Part shown: piece after piece, positions 1-7,734 of the stretch
How positions within the stretch are numbered: position 1 is the stretch's first letter
Layout: the number at the start of each line of letters is the position of its first letter
NCBI GenBank assembly: GCA_918797485.1
Contig: CAKKNE010000006.1
Location: 2,480,001 to 2,544,000, forward strand
Source of the DNA: Pelagomonas calceolata
Taxonomy: Eukaryota > Sar > Pelagophyceae > Pelagomonadales > Pelagomonadaceae
Direction of reading: 5' to 3'
Length of the DNA: 64,000 nucleotides
Translations under genes and position numbers: made by a program
The notes under the pieces: model-generated
The model's input: the letters and a program-made list of their open reading frames with translations, nothing else
Database searches by the model: none
Told to the model about the DNA's origin: nothing

Positions 1-1444
1 AAGCATGTCTTGATGAGGGTTCGTCGATGGCCACACTTTTCGGGTACTCGAAGCGAGCTATGGAAGAGTTCCCGTCCCGATACCCCGGGACACCACGAAC
101 ACAAGGAGGGGGACAGCCCTCTTCCACATTCTTCCTCACAATTTGTCCCGCAATGGTAAACACAAACCGCGTCGCGTTGATCTTGCGGATCGCGTGGTTG
201 TTCGTGTCTGCTACTATGAGGTCCCCGCTCTCGTGGTGCACGGCCAAGCCGCGCGGCGCGTCGAAGCGCGCGAAGGTCCCAAAGCCGTCGGCGTAGCCCG
301 GCTCCGGCGCCGCGTCCTGCAACGAATCTCGATAGTCATTGGTACCCTTGCCGCACCTTCCGGCGAAACACGTCACTTGGACGTTCGTAGGCGAAGCGAT
401 GCCGCCCCCCGTGACCTTGCGGATCCTGTGGTTGTCCGTGTCCGCCAAATATATGACGAGTGCGTCGGGGTCGCCCCAGGTACCGTCGTAGGTTATCGCG
501 ACGGCCCTCGGTGACGAGAGTCTTGCTGTACTGCCAGCTCCGTTTTTGTCTCCCTTCTGCCGATGAGGTGGCACTGACCCAACGAGCGTGATCACGCATC
601 CCGACGCGTCGATCCTTCGCAGCGCGTGATTCCCACTATCGGCAACATACACATATCGGTCAGCGTCGACGGCCACGCCAGACGGGTCTTTGAACTTCGC
701 ATTAGTTCCACATCCATCCGCATAACCCTCCTCTGATGAGTGACCGGCCAGAGTGGTCACTTGGCCCTGGGCTTCCGCTCTTCTAGCATATTCCCACTTG
801 TCGGTCGCGACCCACTCCTCGCCGTCGACTAATCTGATTGCATCGGTATTAATACCGGAGCCGGGCTGGTCCTCCAAGTGCGTCCCTGGTGTCGCGCGCC
901 CGCCGCCCCAGCCCCAACATCTGGTAGCGCACTTCGACATGTCCCTTGCTAACGGATCGGTGCAGTTGAAGCCCGACGTGATGACGCACACATGACTGGT
1001 GTGGGGGTTCCCAAAATCATAGCGATGCGTGCCGTTCACACTCCAAGGTGAATCGGACGCCGTGGGGATGTTCTTCGACATTTCCGACGACGGGGCGCCC
1101 TGGATCTGGTAGTCGCACTCGTACCGGTTCTTGGACCCGCAGGCGATCTTTTCGCACCTATGGCATTTGGAAGAACATCCCCTAATATTACACTCGTGGC
1201 GCATGTCCTGGAGATCCTGGTTCGTGCGGCCCTTCCGCTCCCACAAACTCCCCTCCCACTTCTGGTAGGCGAAGGGCCAGGCCGGCTCCTTCACCACGTC
1301 GCACCAGTTCTTCGTGAGCGTCCAGGGCCGCGAGAGGCGGAAGGCCTCCGTGAGCGGCACGGCTATGAGCCGCGTCGGCGTCCAGCCGTCCGCCAGCTGC
1401 GGGAGCAGCACTCCGAGGAGCAGCATAGCTATCCGCGTGATCAT
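1..1444 (-). CDS. Secreted Cys-rich NHL-repeat protein, 3' part beyond window
   Basis: An open frame of 481 codons runs from ATG 1444 off the left edge without a stop. A signal peptide (MITRIAMLLLGVLLPQLADG) is followed by a Cys-rich segment of about 150 residues (CNIRGCSSKCHRCEKIAC and further pairs), then NHL beta-propeller blades with the family signature: VYVADSGNHALRRID, IYLADTDNHRIRKV and LIVADTNNHAIRKI, each preceded by a 'G..G.....F..P.G.AV' stretch. NHL propellers usually bind proteins or ligands; the signal peptide suggests a secreted or surface protein. The number of blades and any C-terminal domain cannot be seen. Third codon positions are strongly G/C, which supports the frame. 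The function is unknown. Confidence 0.85.
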   Translation of the reverse strand, partial: MITRIAMLLLGVLLPQLADGWTPTRLIAVPLTEAFRLSRPWTLTKNWCDVVKEPAWPFAYQKWEGSLWERKGRTNQDLQDMRHECNIRGCSSKCHRCEKIACGSKNRYECDYQIQGAPSSEMSKNIPTASDSPWSVNGTHRYDFGNPHTSHVCVITSGFNCTDPLARDMSKCATRCWGWGGGRATPGTHLEDQPGSGINTDAIRLVDGEEWVATDKWEYARRAEAQGQVTTLAGHSSEEGYADGCGTNAKFKDPSGVAVDADRYVYVADSGNHALRRIDASGCVITLVGSVPPHRQKGDKNGAGSTARLSSPRAVAITYDGTWGDPDALVIYLADTDNHRIRKVTGGGIASPTNVQVTCFAGRCGKGTNDYRDSLQDAAPEPGYADGFGTFARFDAPRGLAVHHESGDLIVADTNNHAIRKINATRFVFTIAGQIVRKNVEEGCPPPCVRGVPGYRDGNSSIARFEYPKSVAIDEPSSRHA

Positions 1445-1893
1445 GGCGGCCCGCCGCGGCCCTCCGCCCCACCCTGGGGTGGCTGGGCTGCCCAGCGGGC
1501 CCTGTCGCTCCGAACGGCTGCCCGTGCGATCGAAGCGCGTCGATCGCAGTGCTCCGGGCGCCCGATGAAGCCTTCGGCTGCCTCGAGTGGCCAGCGGCCT
1601 GCGGCCAACGCGAGTCCCAGCGGCTATCCCTTCGCGTCGAAGCCTAGTATGTGCTAGTACGTCGCTGCCGCTCGCGACGCCTGTTGGTACCATTCAGGCG
1701 CCAGAGAGTCCGTGGAGAGATGGGTGTACGCTCCATGCAAAAAGAAAAAATGTTGGCTGCTCTTTGCCGGGTCTCAGCACCTGGCACTGCTAGTAGACAG
1801 CAAGTTGTGCGTCGTGCGTAGTCGTGTACGTTCAGGCACGCCGCCGACGACGCGTCGTCGTGTCTGAGAAGGGACAAAAAGTACAACTTACAA
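1445..1893. other. Intergenic region between two minus-strand genes
   Basis: About 450 bp between the 3' end of the SDR gene and the start of the NHL gene; it should hold the NHL promoter. I see no long coding frame with biased third positions, no copy of the intergenic GCTAG motif, and no repeat. Confidence 0.6.
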
Positions 1894-2880
1894 TCAACGC
1901 GTGTCGACGGTATAGTACCGCTCCACCGACGACACGTAGCTCCGGCCGAGGTCGCGGCCCTGGGCCTCGATCCACTCGAAGAGGGACCTCCGAGCCTTGA
2001 TGCGCGGGTCGTCCGGAACGTCGGCCACCGTGAGGCCCGACGTGAGCAGGTCCAGGTCGTCCGCGTCCAGCAGCGTGTCACCCGTTATCCAGTCAATTGG
2101 CTTTGTGAGTGCGGTGATGGTCGCCGTCGAGAGGAGCGGTCCGGCGGCCGCGATGCGAGCCATGCCGCCGGACGCGTCGCGCAGCTTCGTAAACAACTCC
2201 ATTGCCGTCGGCGCGTCGGGGCCGCACGCATCGACCTCCTCCCCCGACGTTTTGAGAGAAGTGCCCAACTCTTCCATCAGCGCCGCAATATCTCTCACGT
2301 GCACCGGCTGGAAGCGGTGGCTCCCGTCGCCGGCCAACAAGAATAACGGAGACCGCCGCAACACCCACGCCGCATTATTCATCAATATGGACTCCTGGGC
2401 GGAGTCGCCAAAGATGCCGCACGGCCGCACGATCGCGTAGTTGACGCCTGAGTCCCGCAGCGCCGCCTCGGCTTTAGCTTTGCCGGCGATGTACGGGAAC
2501 GGCGAATCTACAGAAGTTCGCGTGTGCGACGCCATCACTATCTTCTGGACGCCCGCTCGTTTCGCGGCCTCCCAGAGCCGCGCGCAGTTCGCCGCGGCTA
2601 TTGAGTGGGGGCTCTCACCGCCGCGGTCGGCGAACCGCACCCAGTACGTCGAGAACAGCACGTCGCAACCTTCGAGGCTCCGCGCCATCGCGTCGACGTC
2701 GTTGAAATCTAGTCGTACGCGATGCGTTCCCAATGCGCGCGCCTGTGGTGCGCTCAAAGGCTCTGGAGCTATGGGCACGCCGCGTCTTGATAAATTGACG
2801 ACATCATGGCCCTTGGAGAGGAGTGAGGCTGCTAGGTACCTTCCGCTGTATGACAACGCGCCAGTGATTGCGCACTTCAT
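1894..2880 (-). CDS. Atypical short-chain dehydrogenase/reductase (NAD(P)-binding epimerase-like)
   Basis: 328 residues from ATG 2880. The N-terminus is a Rossmann nucleotide-binding motif (MKCAITGALSYSGRYLA, glycine-rich GxxxYSG type), followed by a helix and a conserved LDFNDVDAM region as in NmrA/NDUFA9-like atypical SDRs. GIFGDSAQ and the FQPVHVRDIA segment match the sugar-epimerase/3-beta-HSD superfamily, where the latter precedes the C-terminal substrate domain. I see no clear YxxxK catalytic pair, which is common for atypical members that act as redox sensors or assembly factors. An in-frame extension reaches 3009, but it starts on GTG and is Arg/Ser-rich, so ATG 2880 is preferred. The substrate is unknown. 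Confidence 0.8.
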   Translation of the reverse strand: MKCAITGALSYSGRYLAASLLSKGHDVVNLSRRGVPIAPEPLSAPQARALGTHRVRLDFNDVDAMARSLEGCDVLFSTYWVRFADRGGESPHSIAAANCARLWEAAKRAGVQKIVMASHTRTSVDSPFPYIAGKAKAEAALRDSGVNYAIVRPCGIFGDSAQESILMNNAAWVLRRSPLFLLAGDGSHRFQPVHVRDIAALMEELGTSLKTSGEEVDACGPDAPTAMELFTKLRDASGGMARIAAAGPLLSTATITALTKPIDWITGDTLLDADDLDLLTSGLTVADVPDDPRIKARRSLFEWIEAQGRDLGRSYVSSVERYYTVDTR

Positions 2881-3233
2881 TGCTGCTCGCCTGCTGCGGC
2901 TTGCGCTGGCGTTGCTGGTGTGCTGTGTTGTGCTGTGCAGGCAATGACAGCGGCGCAGCGATGCTTTCTTCGATGCGTGCTGCGAGTTACGGGTGTGAAG
3001 GGTATGCACAGATGCCGCAGCGTAGTTTTGACAATCTGCGGGGGCTAGGACGGCTTGCCAAGGTGGCTGCTCTCAGAGCTGGTGCCAGCAAGAGAGCAGC
3101 TTTGCAAACCACGCTAGCGCTCGGTTTCAGACGAGTCCAGCCTCTGCTGCATCTCTCGAGCCACGCATCGGTGCGAGCGACTCAAAATCTTACCGCTGCA
3201 GCGGTGCGCGATAGAGCATAAGACACTGCAGTG
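2881..3233. other. Divergent promoter region without the shared motif
   Basis: About 350 bp between two divergent genes (SDR leftwards, small basic protein rightwards). It contains CACGCTAGCGCTCGG near 3113, which only partly resembles the intergenic motif and is not counted as a copy. Nothing else is recognised. Confidence 0.5.
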
Positions 3234-3648
3234 ATGCAAGCCTTACGCACAGTCGCACTGCTCGCCGCATTGATGCCAGCAGCATCACTCCTCGCCCCGA
3301 CGCCATCACCGCGACGCTTCCTCGCGGTATCGGCGAAGAAAAAGCCCGCGGCCGCGGGCGGCTTTGGCGCGGCCGCGCCGTCGACGCCGAAGACGAAGAA
3401 GAAGGCGCGTCGGCCGCGTCCTGCGCCGTCGACGCGTCCCCGCCACTCACCCGTCGCTGGCCACGCAGGACAAGCAGAAGAAGAAGGACGACGAGCCCGG
3501 CCTCGCTCGACCGTGGGACACGGACGACTCAGACGAGAACGCGACCCGAGCACAGAAGCGCGGCGGCAAGATAGGAAAACGCGGCGACGGCGGCGGACCC
3601 GCTCCGCAGCCGTCCGGGGGCATGAGCGCCGGCGTGAAGCTCAACTAA
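3234..3648 (+). CDS. Small basic protein with signal peptide, probably plastid-targeted; one GC-AG intron
   Basis: Two exons, 3234-3404 and 3469-3648, give 116 residues. The start MQALRTVALLAALMPAASLL is a signal peptide followed by a basic, Pro/Ser/Lys-rich segment, the layout of ER-plus-plastid targeting in chlorophyll-c algae. The mature part is Lys-rich and then acidic, ending GGMSAGVKLN. The 64-nt intron 3405-3468 has a GC donor (AAG/GCGCGT) and a CACGCAG acceptor. The two reading frames join in phase there, and no GT donor restores the frame. No domain is recognised. It is divergent from the SDR gene and convergent with the oxygenase gene 28 bp downstream. Confidence 0.6.
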
Positions 3649-3676
3649 TCTATGTTGTACATGTCACTTAAAACAA

Positions 3677-4888
3677 CTACATATGCCCGCCGCTCAGCCA
3701 GCGCCTTCTCACCCACAGGTACGCGTCCTGGAGGCCCGGGCCGAGCGGGCGCAGCGACGCGAGGAGCGGCAGGAGCGCCTGCTCCGTCGCTGTCGGCGCG
3801 ATAATGAACAATGGCGTCCGGCGCAACTTCTCGGGCACGACGCGGTACTGCTCTAACACGAACGAGATGCGCTTTGTCTCTGGTGTTTGATCCACCGCGC
3901 AGTCGCCCTCGTTGTTCAAACAGAAGGCCTTCACGCGGTGCGACTGGTCGCCCCGGAACACTAACACGGAGCCCTCGCGCGGCGCGTGGCTCCGCCCCGC
4001 CACGACGAGCTCGCCGCCATCGAGACCCTGGGGCACTTGCAAATAAGCGACTGAGACAGAATACGCCGTCTGCTCGCGCTGCGTCGACGGCTGCATGAGG
4101 GTCTGGTCGACGTGCGAGCCCACGCCGACCGTCCTATTTTTATCGCGGCCCGGCGGCACGACGAGGATGTTGAAGACGAAGGCGTCGCATCTATCATCTA
4201 ACAATTCCTGCAACACGCCCTCGTAGAGCCACGCGTAGGCCGGATGTTGAAACGCGTACGCATCCTCGAACGCAGCCCGCGTAAAGTGGAGGACGACACC
4301 CCGCGTCCCGCCGAAGCCCTCCTCGCTGAGCGGATTCGCGTCGCCGACAACTCCCAACAAGTGCTCGCCCTTCTCCACCAAGTCTCTGCGTTTTTCGATA
4401 GAAAAGACGCCGTCGCGCCACGCCACGTCGGGCACTATTCTCGGATCAGAACCGGGCACCTCGTCCTCCCATTTCTCCTTGAACGCTACTACTTCCACTA
4501 GGTCTCTGAGTGTCCAGACGGCAAAGCTGGCGCAGATGAGGAGTAGGAAGACTACGATGTCCAGCAGTCTTTTGATTCTCACGCCCCGCTTGCGATCGGC
4601 GATCAGGTCGATGGCTTGCAGGTCGCCGAACGCCGCCGCTTTTGCGAGCCAGGCCTCCGCCTCCGCCTCGCTGCCGCCACAACTCTCGTGGCGGTAGCCT
4701 AGCGCGTAGCAGGCCCTCCCCTTGAGCGCGGCGTCGCCGTCGCCGTCGAGGATCGGTAGTAAGAGTTTTTCTGCTTCTACGCCGTCGCCGGGACCGTTCC
4801 GTCGCAACAATTGCGTGGCGCGCGTGAAGTATTGCATCGGCGGCTCCTTGGTCTCCTCGGCATAGCGGCCCCGGGCCTCGTCGGCCAT
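3677..4888 (-). CDS. 2OG-Fe(II) oxygenase (prolyl-hydroxylase-like) with membrane anchor
   Basis: 403 residues from ATG 4888. The N-terminal 100 residues hold Sel1/TPR-like helices (RACYALGYRHESCGGSEAEA), then one transmembrane segment (LDIVVFLLLICASFAVWTL, about residues 108-126), then an oxygenase domain. The iron ligands are visible: GSHVDQTL (His and Asp) and GDQSHRVKAF (distal His), with KRISFVLEQYR holding the likely 2-oxoglutarate-binding Arg. The C-terminal domain probably hydroxylates a protein side chain, as in the P4H superfamily; the substrate is unknown. An in-frame extension to 4948 begins on TTG and is rejected. It shares a divergent promoter, with the 5077 motif, with RPN10. 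Confidence 0.85.
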   Translation of the reverse strand: MADEARGRYAEETKEPPMQYFTRATQLLRRNGPGDGVEAEKLLLPILDGDGDAALKGRACYALGYRHESCGGSEAEAEAWLAKAAAFGDLQAIDLIADRKRGVRIKRLLDIVVFLLLICASFAVWTLRDLVEVVAFKEKWEDEVPGSDPRIVPDVAWRDGVFSIEKRRDLVEKGEHLLGVVGDANPLSEEGFGGTRGVVLHFTRAAFEDAYAFQHPAYAWLYEGVLQELLDDRCDAFVFNILVVPPGRDKNRTVGVGSHVDQTLMQPSTQREQTAYSVSVAYLQVPQGLDGGELVVAGRSHAPREGSVLVFRGDQSHRVKAFCLNNEGDCAVDQTPETKRISFVLEQYRVVPEKLRRTPLFIIAPTATEQALLPLLASLRPLGPGLQDAYLWVRRRWLSGGHM

Positions 4889-5076
4889 TGATGCTATATG
4901 CGCTGCGCTGCGATGGCGTGCGGTGGTGCTATGGCTGTATCGGGCCAAATCCTGACGGTTTTTTTGTGCGTTTCGGCCGCGCGCAGCCCTGACAGCGCTG
5001 TCGCGACGGGATCTGGCCTCTGCTAGCCCCGTGTGCGCCGGCTGTGGATATTAAATGCCCGATTAATTCTTCTGGG

Positions 5077-5098
5077 TAGCGTCGTTGTAACACACTAG
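5077..5098 (-). promoter_or_regulatory. Intergenic GCTAG motif, copy 1
   Basis: On the minus strand it reads CTAGTGTGTTAC, then AACGACGCTA. It lies between the divergent oxygenase (ATG 189 bp away) and RPN10 (ATG 209 bp away). It is one of twelve copies described in the findings, and diverges from the consensus in the right arm. Confidence 0.6.
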
Positions 5099-5306
5099 TA
5101 TTTCAGCCGCGGCCTCGTAAAACGCGCACCGCTCCTCTATACGGACTGCGCGCACGCCTGTAGAGCGTCTGCGACCGCGCGATCACTGCGCCGGGCAACT
5201 CTGCAGACGCGCCGCAAGCGCCGCGCGCCTTTGGACCCCAAAGGCTTCCACTGACCAAAACGCCGCCGCGGCGCGAGCGACGAGCCGCCGCGCGCGCACG
5301 GCCACC

Positions 5307-6530
5307 ATGCCCCTCGAAAGCACGATAATATGCCTCGACACGAGTGAATTCATGAGGAACGGCGACTTCACGCCGACGCGGCACGAGAGCCAGCAGGACG
5401 CCGCCAATCTCGTAGTAGGAGCGAAGATGCAGCAGAACCCCGAATCATCAGTAGGTGTCCTGACCATGGCGTCGACCGGTCGAGGCGCTGGAGCAAGAGT
5501 GCTTGTGAGCCCTACGGACGACATGGGCAACATTCTGAATTCGCTGCACAACGCGTCCGTCGGCGGCCAGTTGAACTTCGTCGAAGGTGTCCAGGTGGCG
5601 CAGTTGGCTCTCAAACATAGAAGAAACAAGAACGGCGCGCAGAGGATTGTGCTCTTTGTTGGGAGTCCGGTAGAAGCGGAACAAAAAGCACTGGTGAAAG
5701 TGGGAAAACTCCTCAAGAAGAACAATATTGCGGTCGATGTCGTGGTGCTGGGCGACCGGGACGGCAACGCGGACAAGCTACGGGCCTTTGTGGACGCCGC
5801 AAATGCTAATGATAACTCGAATTTAGTTGCGATTCCCGCGGGCGTGGTCCCGTCGGACGTGCTTATATCTTCTCCGGTGATCCAGGGCAAGGACTCCGGC
5901 GGTGGGGGAGGTGGTGGCGAGGCTTCTACGGGCGGCGGCGGCGGCGGCGGTGGCGGCTTCGCGGAGTTTGGGGGCATCGATCCGAACCTCGACCCGGAGC
6001 TGGCGATGGCGTTGCGCATCTCCATGGAGGAGGAGCGCGCGCGCCAGGAAGCAGCCGCGTCCGCGGAGGGGGGCGCCGCGCCGGCGGACGGGGCCGCCGC
6101 CGAGGCCTCGCCGGCCGCTTCAACGGAGGAAGCGCCCGCCGCCTCGACGCCGAAGACGCCCGAGGCGCCGCAGGACGACGACGCCATGGACGAAGATGAT
6201 GCTCTATTACAGGAAGCTCTCGCGATGTCGATGAAGGAGGACACGGAGGGCGCGACCGTCGAGCCCCAGGCTGATCAGATGGAGGACGACGAGGAGGACG
6301 AGGAGATGAAGCTCGCCCTGGCCATGTCCATGCAGCAGGCGTCGTCCGAGGCGCCGGCGCCCGCCGCGGCTGCTGGCGAGTTCAACGACCCCGCGTTCGT
6401 CAACTCCATGCTCGCGCAGCTGCCGGGCGTCGACCCGAACGATCCTGCTATTCAAGCAGCTTTAGCATCGATCAACCAGGGTGGGGAGAAGAAGGACGAC
6501 GACGCGCCGGCGCCGGCGCCGGCGCCCTAG
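5307..6530 (+). CDS. RPN10: 26S proteasome ubiquitin receptor RPN10/PSMD4
   Basis: 407 residues from ATG 5307, which sits in a GCCACCATG context. The N-terminus is the conserved vWA domain (LESTIICLDTSEFMRNGDF, GGQLNFVEGVQVAQLALKHR, QRIVLFVGSP), which docks between the proteasome base and lid. Three ubiquitin-interacting motifs follow: DPELAMALRISMEEE, ALLQEALAMSMKE and EEMKLALAMSMQQ. Gly- and Ala/Pro-rich linkers separate them. Plant and animal RPN10 also carry two or three UIMs, whereas yeast has one, so this is the full-length type. The protein captures polyubiquitinated substrates. It is divergent from the oxygenase gene across the motif at 5077. Identification is secure. Confidence 0.97.
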   Translation: MPLESTIICLDTSEFMRNGDFTPTRHESQQDAANLVVGAKMQQNPESSVGVLTMASTGRGAGARVLVSPTDDMGNILNSLHNASVGGQLNFVEGVQVAQLALKHRRNKNGAQRIVLFVGSPVEAEQKALVKVGKLLKKNNIAVDVVVLGDRDGNADKLRAFVDAANANDNSNLVAIPAGVVPSDVLISSPVIQGKDSGGGGGGGEASTGGGGGGGGGFAEFGGIDPNLDPELAMALRISMEEERARQEAAASAEGGAAPADGAAAEASPAASTEEAPAASTPKTPEAPQDDDAMDEDDALLQEALAMSMKEDTEGATVEPQADQMEDDEEDEEMKLALAMSMQQASSEAPAPAAAAGEFNDPAFVNSMLAQLPGVDPNDPAIQAALASINQGGEKKDDDAPAPAPAP

Positions 6531-6700
6531 CCTATCTATCATAACGTTACGTAGTACACAGCGAGTTAAAGAGATATCGGGTCGGACGACGATAGGCGTG
6601 GTGGTGGCGTGGACTGGGGCCAGCGCGACCACTCAGCTCACGCGACAGACCCTCGCACACAGACCTCGAACGGACGATGATGGGCGCGTAGTACAAGGAC

Positions 6701-7516
6701 CTAGCTCACGCAACACAAGCCCGGGGGCCCCTCGCCCGCGTCCGCCCGTCTTCGAGCCTCGCGCCGCCGCATCGCGTCCTGGCGGATGCGCCGCGCGTGC
6801 TTCCCCGAGGGCTGCGGTCTTCCTAAACGCGAAAACCGCCGACATCGATCCAACACGTCCTCGACCAAGGCAGAAGCGGCGCCTCCAGTGGACACGTTGT
6901 CCAATAAACAGTGCCCTCCCCGCAACGAGTCCGCGGCGACCCGCGCGTCGCCGTCCAAACCCTCCAAGAATTCTTGGAGCGACGCCTCCTCCAGCAAGTC
7001 GGCGTGCGTCCACACTAAGCATGCACTATTCCGCCAGGCCCGTCCGAGGGCGAACCCAACAGCTACCATAGCTTCCAAATCGGCCGTGTTCAAGCGAGAC
7101 GCGCAGGACGCCACATACAGTACGGAGAAGCGCGCCTCCTTTCCCGTAGTTGTGACGGCTTCTTCGGCCTCCTGCGTCGCTTTTCTAATAGCCGCGGCCG
7201 TGGCGTTCGTCCCCAAACCAGCATCGCCGAAGCCCGGCGTGTCCAGGACCACTAAAGCGTCGCCGCAGGCCACGCCGCAGCTCTTCGTGACGGGGCCCGC
7301 GGATCTTTGAGCCCGGCGCTTTTCTACATTACCAGACAAGCGGTTCGCGGTCGCCGATTTACCGGCGCCGCAGAGGCCGACGAGCACTATAACTAGGACT
7401 TCATCCTTTGCTTTGGAAGCGCACTGCATGATCTCTTGCGCGTCGCTGGCGTCGAGGAGGGACGGCTCGTCATTGGTGATGGACAAGTTGTTGAGTTGCG
7501 CCTCAAGCTCGGCCAT
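6701..7516 (-). CDS. AIG1/GIMAP-like GTPase with C-terminal CaaX box
   Basis: 271 residues from ATG 7516. The P-loop is GLCGAGKSATANRL (GxxxxGKS), the G3 motif is LDTPGFGDAG and G4 is WTHAD, giving the order of the AIG1/TRAFAC-septin-like GTPases. A Lys/Arg-rich tail (ARRIRQDAMRRREARRRADAG) ends in CCVS, a CaaX prenylation box whose final Ser would predict farnesylation. The protein is therefore probably anchored to a cytosolic membrane face. AIG1 proteins are GTP-dependent scaffolds on organelle membranes; the role here is unknown. The in-frame extension to 7699 overlaps the promoter module and is rejected. Its upstream region is homologous to that of the zinc-ribbon gene at 57204. Confidence 0.85.
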   Translation of the reverse strand: MAELEAQLNNLSITNDEPSLLDASDAQEIMQCASKAKDEVLVIVLVGLCGAGKSATANRLSGNVEKRRAQRSAGPVTKSCGVACGDALVVLDTPGFGDAGLGTNATAAAIRKATQEAEEAVTTTGKEARFSVLYVASCASRLNTADLEAMVAVGFALGRAWRNSACLVWTHADLLEEASLQEFLEGLDGDARVAADSLRGGHCLLDNVSTGGAASALVEDVLDRCRRFSRLGRPQPSGKHARRIRQDAMRRREARRRADAGEGPPGLCCVS

Positions 7517-7556
7517 TTTGCAGCTGTGGGTGCTGCTTGTTGGGCCAGCGGCGTTA

Positions 7557-7702
7557 CGCCTCGAGCGTGAGTGATCTAGCCTTCGCAGCAGTCGATAGCG
7601 ATCGATGGTGCAGTGCGGCGCCCGTTTTAACACGCCAGCGGGCCAATGCGTGCAACTCAAAAAGCTGCGTAAACTCGCAGCTAGCGGATCGTAACACACT
7701 AG
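7557..7702 (-). promoter_or_regulatory. Extended promoter module A with GCTAG motif copy 2 (7680-7702)
   Basis: The region upstream of the AIG1-like GTPase shares ordered blocks with 57282-57406. On the plus strand they are CCTCGAGCG, 11 nt, GCCTTCGCAG, then CGATCGAT, CAGTGCG, GTTTTA, CGCCAGCGGGCCA, GCGTGC, CAAAAA, CGCAGCTAGCG and ACACACTAG. The GCTAG motif lies 164 bp upstream of ATG 7516; the other neighbour is the 3' end of the giant gene. Confidence 0.65.
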
Positions 7703-7734
7703 GAAGTAGAACCGACAAAAGACTCACACAACTA

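Noticed and set aside
5183-6244. 353-codon minus-strand frame opposite RPN10
   Set aside because: Antisense of a certain gene; Ser/Ala/Pro low complexity from the GC-rich template, no domain.
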